Shown in pieces: positions 48,763 to 61,300 of a DNA stretch of 64,000 bases. The position numbers and the translations under genes were made by a program. The stretch covers positions 99,104,595-99,168,594 of the forward strand of contig CM059971.1 of NCBI GenBank assembly GCA_030490835.1, given 5' to 3'. Every line of letters begins with the position of its first letter. The first letter of the stretch is position 1. The notes below the pieces were generated by a model. It searched no databases. It was not told where the DNA came from and saw only the letters and a program-made list of their open reading frames with translations. Source of the DNA: Annona cherimola (Eukaryota; Streptophyta; Magnoliopsida; Magnoliales; Annonaceae).

Positions 48763-49218
48763 TTTTTACATCTTTACCTACAAAGTTAAACTAAAATTAC
48801 AAGCATATTATTAATTTTCAAAAAAATTGTAAGCACATCTATATAATTTGCCTAGAACTGAGGGCATATAACTTCTACTTAGGTGACATTGCTCATTGTA
48901 AAATTTTTTAAAGAAACTACAAAATACTAATATTTATCAAATTAATAATTAATAATATTATTAATTAATCATTTATTGAATATTTTATTCTTTATATTAT
49001 ATTTTCTTTTGCAATTTTTTATAATATTTGCAATAAAAATAATTTTATCTATTTGAGGGCATTTTTGTTATTTCTTTAAACTTTTAAAAGTCAGCAACGT
49101 CACCTTTAGAAAATAAGACGCCTGCATCGAAGAAATTAAATAGGTATGTTTATAATTTTCTAAAAATTAGTGGCACACTTCCAACTTCACATGAACTATG
49201 GAAGTACGGATGCAAAAA
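48763..49218. mobile_element. Long-armed foldback MITE, sister of 2362-2825
   Basis: The left arm TTTTTACATCTTTACCTACA and the complement of the right arm (AGTACGGATGCAAAAA) are inverted over about 90 bases, continuing with GGTGACATTGCT / CAACGTCACC. Flanks share AAAATTAA-type sequence but no clean duplication. Confidence 0.55.
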
Positions 49219-49229
49219 CTCATAAAATT

Positions 49230-51086
49230 AAGAAAATTAATTTTTATTAATTTTACATAAACACTTATTGTCTATTCCAAAGTATTTAAGAGACGTGAAC
49301 GTAATGTAAATGGGACGTAATTTTCATTTTCACCATAATTTTTTCAATTTACGAACGCTTTTTCCAATACAAATGTTTATATTTTCAATATAAAATTTTC
49401 CATTCTCAATTTATGTAATTACATTTTTATCCCATTTTTCCATGAGATCTAAGGCCCTTGAATGCATTACAATAGCCCCTAAATGGATTCGACTATTTAT
49501 TAGTTTTGTACGGGATTTTTTGTAAGAAAAAATATTTTAAACTTTAACTAGAATGAAACCGGGGATGACTGAAGTGAGAACATTTAAGATTTTTTTACGG
49601 AGCAAGAAGCCTCACTACTTTAACTTTGGCTTCGTCACCCATGAAATGAAACTTTTTTCAAAAAGAAGAAGAAAAACACAACAGATTAACAAAAAAAGGA
49701 GCAACATCTTAGCAATCAAGTGCTTTTGCGGATACTAGATTTGAAACAGGTGAACTGGTCACGGTTAATCAAGACTGGATCCTCCGTTTCTTTTCATTTG
49801 GCCGTGGAATCAGGTACCTGCCATCATAAGCTAGCTATGGCTGGCGCATCGATAAGATCCAACCAACGAAAGCAAGCTTCTGGCCGGTAGTACTGTTTTA
49901 AGTACTTGATTAAATGCTTTTCCTTCTTGACCGATGACGTTCATGTTTCATATATGGTTTTTGCCTTACGATTTACAGCATTGCTACCTTGAAACGAACA
50001 CACGGAAGGGAACTGGAAGATAGTTAAATGCCCATGTCTGTTTTGTCTCGTGACCCATGAATTGTTTTGATATAAATAGTGCCCATATATAACAGCGGAA
50101 CATGTCTGATTAATCTATTCGCGAATGCATACATATGAATAAATTAAGAAACATACACGCACTAGAATGGGAGGGAGAAAGAGAAGGTTGGCAGGCCAGG
50201 GACTCCGACTGTTATATACAGAAGAAAGTGTCAACGTAGCATTTGGTCGAGTCTAGAAACGGACTCAACCCACATCAAATAACCCTTTTTGAGAGTTGGT
50301 GTCATCCTAACCACGAGTGGTTGGGTATTCTATTTATGCTAGAAGGAGAGAAAAGGGACGAAGGCATCAATAGGAAGGTACAAAGATCATCTGGAATATA
50401 AATACTAGATGACGAATACTATAGGTTGTGGGTGAGAGTGATGTTTGCTTCTAAGAGCGTATGTACGTGATACGAAAAAAAGCAGAAGGAATAGATAATG
50501 TATTTTTGTTGTGTTTCTCGCCCTGTGTGGGTCAGAGAAAGAGACAAAAGAGAGTGCAAGAAAAGACAGAAGAGAGAACCTTGTAGGGTGTCCTTTTGAA
50601 AAATGGCAACGATTCCTTTGAGATTTCCGTTTTAATATTATTTTATCTCCCTCCCTGTGCAGTCTCTCATTTTTTAATACAGTTTTAAATTATTAATAGC
50701 CCATATGAGTCGTGTAAAAGACAGATGAATACCCACAGGCCACAGCAGGGCGGGCACTTTGTCTAGTGGATGCACTTCCAAATCTTGATCGACTCACACG
50801 TGGACAAGAGGCAAAACGTGCAAGAAAAAACGGAGCTGCATGCATGCTATGAAAAAATGAAACCAAGTTGGGGGATGATGAGACAAGACCATGCTCAGTT
50901 GCTCACGGCTGGTTTGTGTGAAATAAATGCACTGACTGCCATGATGTGTTCATACTCAGGCGCTATCAGGATGGCCTTGGAGCAGTTTAATTTTCAAAGT
51001 GGAGAAGACAACAAACAGTACGATACTGCAGCAGAGATTAGAAAATGAGAGGGGCTGACGGTGGTCATGTGAGGAGCAAGGCAGAG

Positions 51087-51129
<43 letters not shown>

Positions 51130-53186
51130 ATTTGCTGCGTTTTAGAAACTGGAATAGAATCTTCTTCCCCCCCACGACATGTAGGTGATGGCCTCTGTAT
51201 CATCCGTGGAAGGGAAAATGGGTCCCACGCTTCTGCTGGTGTCTCTTTCGGCCATTCACGTACTCCCTCTCTCTTTCTCTCTCTCCACATGCACGGTCCT
51301 TCTAGCATGGCATTTTTGCGGTGTCATGCCACCCGGACTCCCCGCAATCAGGAACACCAAAGCAGTGATCCAAACCGTTGATCCTACCTCTCCAGCATTT
51401 CTATCTATGACCTTCGGGTGAGATGTCGTTAGGGTTGAGCCTAAATCCAGCCCTCAAACCCAAAAATATGTAGGGCTAGAACTTGCCTTTTTCATAATCC
51501 AAAACTTAGAAATTAATTTATAAATTGTAGGGTTGAAGCAAACCCTAGCCTGATTTTTTTTGTTTTATATTCAATATACAATATATTATATACATAATAT
51601 CTAAATAATCTTTTCTGTATTCATATAAATTATATCATTCAAATTTATATTTAAATATATGTTGTCATCTTAAAATATATATTATACATAAATTATATTA
51701 TTTTATTTACATCTATCTTTATATTTATATTATTAAGTTTATTAACTTTTCCTTACTTTATTTTAAAAGGTTACATTCCTTCCAGAAATATTGTGCATTA
51801 CTCTATTTTTTGAAGAGATTAGATAGGCTGTGTATTAGTATTATTCTTATATAATTTCATATTAATGTACATTTATATAGAATTTTGAGATTTTAGATTG
51901 CCTTTCTTAAATAAAAAAGTTGTCAACATAAATTTCAACTCAAAGCTCAACCCCAGTTGGATCTTAAAAAAAAGCTAGGATTTAGATTTTATAAATAAGA
52001 TTAAGTTGGAATTAGGGTTTGAATTTTATAAAGATTATTAGGATAGAAGAACCTGAGTTTCGTACGCCGGGTTGCACCCTTTTGAGTCAAACTTAGGCGA
52101 TGAAAATGTTACTCCTTCACCGCAAATAATGAATACACATACGAAAGTAAAGCCGGGATAGAAATTTTTTGGTCTGTGCCTGTCGTGGCTTCTTGTTTGT
52201 CTGATCTTTTGGCTTCCATGCGTTTGCAGTTCCAATACACTATTGAAGATTAGACGACATGATTGGCAGAGATGGGGTGGTTTTATCATTAAATATTTTT
52301 GCTCAATGTCTATCACTAAGCATGAAGATTGGAACCATGTATACTTAGCAGAACTATTTGATTTGTCAAGTAGCCGTGTGTCATCACGAGCACGAAATAT
52401 AGAAAAATATTAGTAATGCTTGAACGTTAACTGACATTGCCGCATATGCACAGAATCTCTCACTTTCGAGTTTGAAAAAAAAAAAAAAAAAGAGAGAAAG
52501 AAAGAACAAAAACAAAAAGTGGGGACATGCTCTTATGAAGAAAGCGAGAGCTTCAATGTTCAAAGTGGATGTGGAGATTAATATTTCTAGTGTTTTCGAT
52601 CCGTGCCACTGATCTTAGTGTCTGTCATATTTTGCATTCCAATCAAACGTTTCCGCTAGATCCCCAGTGGGGCTCACCTGCCAACGGTCCAGATCTCTTG
52701 ATCGATGGACAAAAATGAACCGGCTCCGAAATATATACTCGACTTTAGCGGAAGTGATATCACATCGGGCTCATTGATCCGGTGGGCCCATCATTCAAAA
52801 ATAAGTTAGACAGAATCTGGATTAAAATACCTGTTTTGGGGGGTCCAAGAAAAAAGAACTGATGAATTCAAGTTGGTACAGCAGAAGATGGAGGACCCCG
52901 AATTGTTTATTTGGATAAGCTCATTTTCACTTCAATCCCCCACAGGTCTCCATCTCTCGGCCATCAGATCGAACAAAGAGCCATTCACCGGCCACGTGCG
53001 TAGCCGGCACTAATCCAATCAATCCACGGACAAATCAACGATTGCAGCATTTCCTTTTCTCATCAGAATAAACAACGGGTACACATGCATGTGCATGTGT
53101 ACTGCAACCGCTAACAAGGTAGCTAGCGGATGCGTTTTACATGCACACATGTGTGTGAAGACAGAAGGTGGAAGTTACTATATTTA

Positions 53187-53217
<31 letters not shown>

Positions 53218-53580
53218 GTTCACGGGCCAATGGATGGCATCTACGAACCCAAAGACACTGTCACTGTGTCAGCGAGCGGGACTGTGCCTTTTGCAGCAGT
53301 GTTTCAAGGAAGTCAAGGCAAGAGAAGGAGAAAAGAAGATTTAGAAGGTGTTTCTCTCATAGATGGGACGCACTCTACTGTCTTCAATATCTCTTCAATA
53401 TCGGAACTTGAAGCTTAATACGGTTAAAGAGAGGCGTGCTGGAGTGAGTAGCTTGGAGCATGGGTTAGGATATTAAGCGATCATGTAGGAGAGCTGTGTT
53501 GTATACTTATATTCTTTTTTTTTTCTCCATAAAAGGGACTCAGGTCTAGGTCTTGGGGTCTTGGATTCTGTTTTATTTTC
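49230..53580. other. Intergenic DNA, no gene seen
   Basis: AT-rich at 51430-52050, moderate GC elsewhere. Short frames on both strands lack recognisable domains. It contains a (GA)n microsatellite (51090-51128), a poly-A run near 52472-52490 and a poly-T/poly-A junction at 53191-53217. Confidence 0.4.
51090..51128. repeat. (GA)n microsatellite
   Basis: About 19 uninterrupted GA units; it generates the spurious arginine/glutamate and serine/leucine frames in this stretch. Confidence 0.97.
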
Positions 53581-53587
53581 TTATAAT

Positions 53588-55462
53588 TGCAAGAAAAGGA
53601 GACATTCCGTCCTAAAAAGGAACCTTACGTGTAATTGGCTGCAAGAATAAAATAACCATTGAATGGGTTTTGCCAAGAATCCTAGTCTATTCATAATAAA
53701 TGATATCAAAGCAACCAATTTGATAACGGTAGATTGCAAGAAAGATTGGTCGGATAGATAGCGAAGCACAAAAAGTCGTTTGGTTCAGCCGCTCAAGAAG
53801 GCATGGAAGCAAAAATTGATGTGGGCGATGCTGGCGATGATGGATGACATGATTAAGTGTTTAGAGAAGTGGAGCCGACCTGCCAATAACTCAAGAGTTT
53901 GGATGATGGCTCTGCTCACCATGAGTAGAGAGGAATTCGACAATCTTGCTATTGCCATAGGATTGGCACCTTCCATTCTAGTTCTCATGGATCTTGGGGC
54001 AATGGATGGAAGTGGAAATAAGTGAGTTTGAAGAGATAGTTGATTTGCCCACTTTGAGCAACGATGATAAATTAGAAGTTGCTTTGGATGAGAAGTTTAA
54101 TCCTGAAAAATTTTGCGAGCTGTACAATAGAAAAATCTAATAGAAGACATTTTGGTGAGATAAGGATGGCATTGAAGATGCGATGGCAAGCATTGCCATA
54201 TCAAGTACAGTTGAAGAGGTAAGCAAGCTCTTCAAGATTCTTTTTGTTCAAAAGAATTTTATGGTAAGAAAAATCTGTTCTTGCCTTTTTATTTCAAAAA
54301 AGGTTATTTGCTAACGAGTTTGTTTTATTTAAATGTTTCTTTAAATTGATATGCATTAAACAGGTACTTAGGGATGGTTATTATCCTGTGCATAGGTTTT
54401 ACAAAAAGAATGTGTACTTCAAATATTTTTACAACTAGATTTTCATGTATAAACCCTGTTATCATATTGAGTTGGCAAAACTCAATTCATGTCATAAATG
54501 CATAAAATGCGCTTGTGAATGGAACTCATGCATGGGGCTTTGTCAAGGTTGTAATTGGACAGGTAGTCCGTCCTTGACGTTGTCTGGTCGGTGCGTCCAA
54601 CGTGTGGGCAGGTGATTACTTGATAAGTGTCAACTGTCAAACGAGAAATAAGTAATGGAATGATGCATGTGTGTGCATTCATCTCATTATCACACATGTA
54701 TAATGAGATTTTATGAGTTTTATAATTTTGGTTAATGCCACAGGTTTTGAACAATACTTATTTTTAAATACTTGTTTACTGAGTATTTTATACTCATTGT
54801 TTTCAACTAATCGTGGAAAACAAATGGTCTACACCCTTGCCGAGAAAAACAAAGATGATCACTTTTGTAGGAGACATCCAGAAGCCCGTGGGATCCTAAC
54901 AAAGGGATGTTGTTCATCCACAGGCACTAGTCCCATGTGTGGGATCTAGTGATGAGTTACTCACTAGGCATAGGATCCTAACCAACTGCTTGGTGGTCCC
55001 AAATTTCCAATCACTATCAAAAGTTTGCGAATGAAGTGAACGAGATCTATAATATCATGAAGAGGAGATAATCAGGGGATCCTAGTGGCATTACATCATG
55101 GGTGTTAGGTGAAGGTGTTGCCAAGGGACCTATATTGATGGACACAGAACAAGAGATGCTGGAGATGGCCACAATCGGGCATGAAATTCCTGCCCCTACC
55201 TATTCCTAATGGTGACAACTATCATGGTTGTGTACTGACAAGGAAGGTTGGCAAAGGCATGTGTGTGGAACATACGGGTGTGGACGAGTTGTGGGCACAA
55301 AACTCCATGTGTAGCGGAAAACCACAAAACTCCATGTTTTTAATTGCAAGAGAAGGAGGCATTCACTCTTAAAGAGGAACCTTATGTGTAATTGGCTGTA
55401 AGAATAAAATAGTCATTGATTTCTGAATGGGTTTTAGCCTAAATCCTAGTTGGTTCATAACA
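53588..55462 (+). mobile_element. Small decayed LTR retrotransposon (TRIM/LARD-like)
   Basis: Direct repeats of 111 and 118 bases (53588-53698 and 55345-55462) start TGCAAGA and end TTCATAATA / TTCATAACA. Two bases after the first repeat comes TGATATCAAAGC (53701-53712), matching 10 of 12 bases of the initiator-Met primer site used by plant LTR elements. LTRs this short are typical of TRIM-type elements. The interior has only broken frames: an 81-codon stretch at 53780-54025 and a longer degraded frame around 54980-55200. Neither shows protease or polymerase motifs. No convincing polypurine tract or target duplication is visible. It contains an isolated copy of the intron-like cassette at 54219-54812. 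Confidence 0.6.
54219..54812 (+). other. Intron-like cassette, isolated copy B
   Basis: About 594 bases closely matching 8985-9577 (copy A) from GTAAGCAAGCTCTT to TTTTCAACTAATC. The match starts at the donor-like GT and stops at the base before the terminal AG, which is lost here (TAATCGTGG against TAATCAGTG). Sequence on either side is unrelated to the LTR family. Confidence 0.7.
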
Positions 55463-56053
55463 AGCTTGACATGGTTTCTTTTTTCTCTTTTCTTTTTAAT
55501 TACATTATCACACGCATACGCAAATTTTGCCAACCCAATAATATATCTACTTAACACTTAACAAGTATTTAAAATTTAGTGAAATTGAAAATGGTGATGA
55601 ATTCTAGAAAGATGGTTGCTGCACAAATTATTAACAGTATGAAAAAATCTCAGTGGAATAATTACTCATTAAATTCTCATCGATGGTAAACGTGCCTTTT
55701 GTTTCTCATTCATATCCCACACCATTTCAGATGGACCTTTTTTGTTTTTAAAATGGAGCCATTATTTACACTCGGAGCATTTGATAAGTGACCTCTTCCC
55801 CTTTTACTTCTTTCGGGGCAATTTTTTTCTCTTTTGAGTGCATTCAGTCATTACAAGGTTTTTCTAAAAAAAATCATTACAAGGTTGTATTGTCGGGTTA
55901 AATTGTACGAGAAACTGATCGAATGTAAAAGATTGGGCACGGTGAGAGTGATGGAAACATTGGAAACTCAAATCTAAAAGATTAAATTGAAATCTTATAA
56001 TGTAGTTGGAAGTTTGGAATTAATGATGATTAATTATATGTTGTCAACTAAGT
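55463..56053. other. Intergenic DNA, no gene seen
   Basis: No coding or RNA feature recognised. Confidence 0.35.
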
Positions 56054-56324
56054 GTGTGTTTGGCAAGTAATAAAACTTTTGAGTGAAAATTTTTTGATAT
56101 AAAAGTTTTTAAAATGATAGAAAATAAAATGATATGATAGGGATAATAATAAGAAGTAAGAAGAATAAAGTTAAAAAAGATAAGTTAGGCATATGGATAA
56201 TGTATAAAAATAATTGAAAATTATGATAGTTGTATAGGAGAATATGAATAAATAATTAAAAATATGATAGTTGTGGGAAACGAAAAATTTTAGTTTAAAT
56301 TTTTTTTGTTATAAACAAAGACGC
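56054..56324. mobile_element. MITE of the GTGTGTTTGG family
   Basis: It starts GTGTGTTTGGCAAGTAATAA and ends ATAAACAAAGACGC, a weak inverted pair. The interior AAATGATATGATAGGGATAA is the complement of the phrase shared with 12495-12728 and 41924-42184. No clean duplication. Confidence 0.6.
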
Positions 56325-59300
56325 TTTAAGTATGTACTAGCTGATAATAAGCTTTTAAGTTTCAAAGATTAAGGATAGAAATTCAGCTGGCAATCTGAAT
56401 AAAATGATGATGCATGCATGCAGCATGTGAATGGATCATCGGGCGAAAATAAGTACACTATTATGTTTGTGAGTTGACATATTATTGACTAAACATAGAT
56501 GGTGTTAATTGAAAGTTTAATAAACATGCTCCTATATTTTTCAGTTAATTTAGTGCAACAGATTTGACTACTGGTGATACATATTGGCAACCATTTCTTC
56601 GACAACATTGTAACTTATATACTGTCACTGATATACATCAACAATTTTGCCAACATTGTTGCTGAAGCATTATCACTCATGTACTTCAACAATAAATTTC
56701 AAAAACACTTCTAACGTTCATTAATGACAGAGCAACGACAATGAGATATTCGTTACCAAAATCGTTATCTATTGTTGTAACTTATAATGGAAAAGAAGAA
56801 ACTCACATAATAGAAATTAAGTATTGTTAAGCAAATCCTAGACGATTGGATGATGGTGACGATAATGATTCATGAATGTATTGTAAAAAAAGTACACTTT
56901 TTACTAGTGTTCAGCGATAATTAGTTTTTTTACAACAAAAATAATAACACGCTAAATAATAATTATTATCGTGAACCATAGCTTTAGTATGAAAAATATG
57001 ATTATTAAAAAATTAAAGTTCTAGCATCACGTAAGGAACTTTTCGTGCTCGAAATTTTCCACCATAATCTTGGCTACAATGCACAATAAACAATTCTTAA
57101 TTTTTTTGCATGACTAGCCTTTTATCTTAAAACACTTTGGCAACCAAGATTTTCTTTCATAAAGCTAAAATTTTGTTACTAAAGAAAATTTTAGCTATCA
57201 ATAATTGATGATATATAATACAACAACTATTAATAAGAAATTTCATTGACAATAGTTTACAGCTTTTATATTTACACAGCTAATTTTTATTTTAGTTGTA
57301 ACAATATTATCATAAGAAAAAATTCTTCCTCATGAGATAATCACCGTAACAAGGAAATTTTGCTCTTGCTTATGAAAGTACAATCATAAGCAAAAACTAC
57401 TGCTTATACATGAAAAAACACCTCTTTGCACGTATATTTTCTTTGTTAATAAAGATTCTTTTGTTATTAATAAGGGTTATCCAAAATCAACTATCTTACT
57501 GTGAAAAGGAGGCTTCCAATTTTTTCAAAATACGATATCATTGTTGACACAACTTCAACATGGACAATCTTTGGTTCGAGCTGTAGCGAATGGGATTTCC
57601 GCTGTTGCACTATGTTGTGGCATCATGTATGATGACATTATTCTTCTTTTGTTTGTGAGAGTATCTGCAACGATCCACCAGTTAAGATATTTGTTATATT
57701 ATTGTTGGTAAAAATTATAAAAATATCCCACGGTTTGCTTATAATATCAATTTAGATAAGTGTAATATATACGTAACTATAAAAAAACGATATCACTGGT
57801 GTCAAATGTCCATATTGTGTTACATTGAGATGCATTTAATTTACACACAGTTCTTAGCATGCATTTACCAATCAGGGGGGAAAAAATCTTACCATGCATG
57901 CACAACCCAGAGGCAGCGTAAATCGGAATCCTTGGCGGTCAATGTTTCTGTAGTCAAGCAAGCAGGATTGGAAACAATGGGAGGCCTAAATTGTGGTATG
58001 GTAGGTTTCGGTAGACCTGTTTTTTTTGTCAGTGTTCGATTTCGGGGCAGTAGTCAACGTAGTTTCTGATTTCTCTCGCGAAGACGTAATTCCAAGTTGG
58101 TCCGGCCAGCTCCCATGACTCCATTTTCATCCACAAAACAACTTCCCAAATCAGAAATATTAACATGTATATGTTAGTCATCATTCTCCTTCTCCATATG
58201 TGTATATATATATACACTGGTAGATGATGTCGCTTTTAAAAAAAGAAAAAAGAAAAAGAAAAAGAAAAATCCCAACGGCTTGGATTTGAAATGAGTGCAT
58301 TCATATGATAGCTTCGTGAATGGGGCCCAGGCCATTTGGGTGCCCTCCACCCTCCCTGCACTTTGAATTAAAAAATTCGTATTTTGATATAAAGTACGAA
58401 TTCCATAATACTTTTTTTTGATGAAAAAATTCCATAATACTTAGATGCATAATTATAAGAAAGCTGCTCTTTAATTAGTGTTACTGACAAAAAACTTTCA
58501 AGTCACAATAATGACCTGAGGCAAATAAGAACGAAGACGGAAGAAGCCAACCTGAGGCAAAAGGAGAATAAGCAAGCAAGGGTAATCTGGTTTTGGGAAG
58601 AGAAAAGACTAAAAAGAGGAAAAAAGAAAAAGAAAAAGAGGCAGTAGTAATAAAGGCAGGGGATGAACAGTGGAGTGAGGGCAGCAGTTTGGAATATTAT
58701 TTCGAAGGAGTAGAAAAAGAGGAGAAGAAGAAAATGTCGTCACCGCAGCTTTAGATCCCATCACGTAGTTCGATGATCATGTTTCTGCCGCTAGAATATG
58801 ATGAGGTTCTGAGTAGCGAGCTGCAAGCCTACTCTAGGGGATGGATTAGCAGCAGCCCTTCCCCCACGCCTTCGATTTCCCACACCTCACTACTCTACGG
58901 ATCCAAACTGTTGTTTGTGTTTGCAACCGCAAACGGCCCTCGCATGGATGGATTACATCTTATGATGGCACGTACGTAATACTGTCGTGTAGCACTTCCA
59001 GAACTCCATTTGATTTTTTTTTTTCGAGAAAAAAAAAAAGAGAATAATAGGAAAAGGCTGTTTGACGTTTTACCGAAAAAATCTTAAGCGTCTCCATATA
59101 CCTTTTGGGTAACCAAAGTAGCATTTTTGCATCTGCTCGTGATTCATTAATGCACCTTCTGCCACACGTGCATCTTACCCTATGAATTGGAGTGGAGATG
59201 TCCCAAAAAAGAAAAAATTGCAAGTGTTAGAAGAGAATGGCATGATCTGGACCGTCGATCAAAAGGCAGGCCCAGAACCTACACAATGTATTTGCGCGGT

Positions 59301-59400
59301 GCGTGGAGTGTGAGAGGAATGAGCGGCGGTCCGGTGGTAGGCTTTCCATCTGGACGCAACGAAAATAAATGGAAAAAGGAGAGCACATGCGGTTTATAAC
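56325..59400. other. Intergenic DNA upstream of HSFB4
   Basis: No gene seen. The part to about 57500 is AT-rich with scattered CAACAATATTG-type motifs; the last kilobase is more GC-rich. A G-box core CACGTG sits at 59165-59170 and a TATA-like TTTATAA at 59393-59399, either of which could belong to the HSFB4 promoter; neither is proven. Confidence 0.4.
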
Positions 59401-59737
59401 CCTTACCCTTTTTTGATTTGTCTGGGTGGTGTGTCAGCGAGAGGAAGGGAGAGGAAGGGAGCAAAGAGCGTGTGTTTTAAGTGCGTGTGCGCGGTCTTGA
59501 GTCAGCAGAGTCACGGGTTTGTCTTGAAACTCCCCTTCCTTTCACAGTCCTAGACAGGCAGACACATATTCCCGCACTAGAAACCCGAGGAAAAAAACAA
59601 CCGCAAAACCATACACGCACAACTCTCTCTCTCTCCCCCATCACCCGCACATTTCCACATACATTTCATATACATACATCACGCAACTCCTCACACTCGG
59701 TTTTCTCTCTTTCCATCATCATCATCCTTCCAACTTC

Positions 59738-59756
59738 TTCTAGAACTAGAAACTTC
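59738..59756 (+). promoter_or_regulatory. Two heat-shock-element-like dyads in the HSFB4 leader
   Basis: TTCTAGAA (59738-59745) and GAAACTTC (59749-59756) are two TTC/GAA dyads in the twenty bases before the start codon. Their spacing is not the ideal alternating 5-bp series across both dyads, so this is a partial element at best. It could allow HSF binding near the gene's own start, but its position in the presumed transcribed leader makes function uncertain. Confidence 0.35.
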
Positions 59757-59760
59757 CCTC

Positions 59761-60963
59761 ATGGCTCTCATGCTAGATAATTGCGAAGGAATCCTTCTAT
59801 CTTTGGACTCCCACAAATCCGTCCCAGCGCCTTTCCTCACCAAGACCTACCAGCTCGTCGACGATCCAACCACCGACCACATCGTGTCCTGGGGCGAGGA
59901 CGACGCCACCTTCGTCGTCTGGCGCCCGCCCGAGTTCGCCCGAGATCTCCTCCCCAACTACTTCAAGCACAACAACTTCTCCAGCTTCGTCCGCCAGCTC
60001 AACACCTATGTAAGCCTCTTCGCCGCCCGGATCTTCCTCCCCTTCCTTGCTCTCCAATATTCGCTGCTCTTTTTTCCCCACTAAACGGATGTTTTATTCT
60101 CTCTATCTTTTGTTTTGGTTTGTTAGGGTTTTAGGAAGATCGTCCCGGATCGCTGGGAGTTCGCCAACGAATTCTTCAAGAAAGGAGAGAAGCATTTGCT
60201 CTGCGAGATTCATCGCCGTAAGACATCGCAACCGCAGGTGGCGGTCGCCCACCACGCCTCTCCCATCGGCGGGCCACCTCCGGCGCCTGTCTTCTTCCAG
60301 TACCCCGGCCGCGCCAGCATTTCGCCGCCAGACTCCGACGGAGAGATGAACTGGTACGATCCGCCGCCATCGTCGCCGATGTCATCTCCCAAGCTGGCGT
60401 CGGCTGGCGCCGCGACCTCGGTAGCCGCCCTGTCGGAGGACAACGAGCGGCTCCGACGCAGCAACTCAATGCTGCTGTCGGAGCTCTCCCACATGAGAAA
60501 GCTGTATAACGACATCATCTACTTCGTGCAGAATCACGTGAGGCCGGTGGCGCCCAGCAGCGCGTATCCCGCTTCGCTGATGATATGTAACACCGCCATT
60601 GCCGCGTCTTCAGCTGCTTCCGTAGTCCAAAAGCCCGTGATCGAATTCCATCAGACTTTTCCGAGGCAAGCTCATGTGAAAGGCCCTTTGAACTCTACCA
60701 GCACTACTTCAAGCAGCTCTCTGACAGTAGTTGAAGAGCCCCAAAATGCCAACTACAACAGCAAGAACAACAGCAGTGATAACAGCAACAGCAACAACGA
60801 TAATGGGGCTCGTCCCAAGTTGTTTGGAGTGCCTCTACATTCCAAGAAAAGATTGCACCCGGAGCCCACGTCGCCTTCGAGGAATGGGGAGACAACCAAA
60901 GCTCGGTTCGTGTTGCGGAAAGAAGATTTGGGTTTGAATCTCATGCCCCCTTCTCCATGTTAG
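59761..60963 (+). CDS. HSFB4: Heat stress transcription factor, class B4 (HSFB4)
   Basis: Two exons, 59761-60009 and 60127-60963, with a 117-bp phase-0 GT/AG intron; the product is 361 residues, close to the usual HSFB4 length. The N-terminus [20 protein letters not shown] is diagnostic of the B4 subclass. The winged helix-turn-helix DNA-binding domain spans about residues 22-115 ([20 protein letters not shown], then [20 protein letters not shown]). The intron falls after NTY inside this domain, the conserved HSF position. The oligomerisation (HR-A/B) coil is at about 181-220 and lacks the class A insertion. Residues 314-320 are KLFGVPL, the B-class repression motif, followed by a basic SKKR (likely nuclear signal, about 322-325) and a C-terminal [10 protein letters not shown]. 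An Asn/Ser-rich run lies at about 292-310. Class B HSFs act as nuclear repressors; B4 is linked to root patterning in Arabidopsis. No ATG occurs in the 360 bases before the start, so this start is chosen. Confidence 0.97.
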
Positions 60964-61265
60964 CTTCTTGAAAAATCCATTCGAGCAATTCGAGTTTCTT
61001 TTATCGTTTTTTGATTTTGAACTTAATGGGTTCTTGTGTCGTCTGATATTAGCTTGTGTTTTAGAGTCTGTACATAGAAGAAGCTTGTGTGGTTTTGTTA
61101 GTTGTGAGTTTTTATGTTTTCCTCAAGGCATGAATGCTGGTGGGTAGATTGAAGAGAGGAGTAGCTTTTAATTACTTGGCGCCAATCTTTTCGGGCATGT
61201 GAGTGAGATCTTCTCGAGGTGTGGTTAATGTTCCGGGCCTTTGGATCTTCTCCAACGATGACAGT

Positions 61266-61300
<35 letters not shown>

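Noticed and set aside
53780..54025. 81-codon open frame inside the TRIM-like element as a host gene exon
   Set aside because: No domain recognised and no splice context; kept only as interior sequence of the element.
59481..59780. Upstream reading frame overlapping the HSFB4 start
   Set aside because: It has no ATG; the leader contains no ATG at all between about 59390 and 59761.
60176..60518. Minus-strand frames across HSFB4 exon 2
   Set aside because: Antisense shadows of a GC-rich coding exon.
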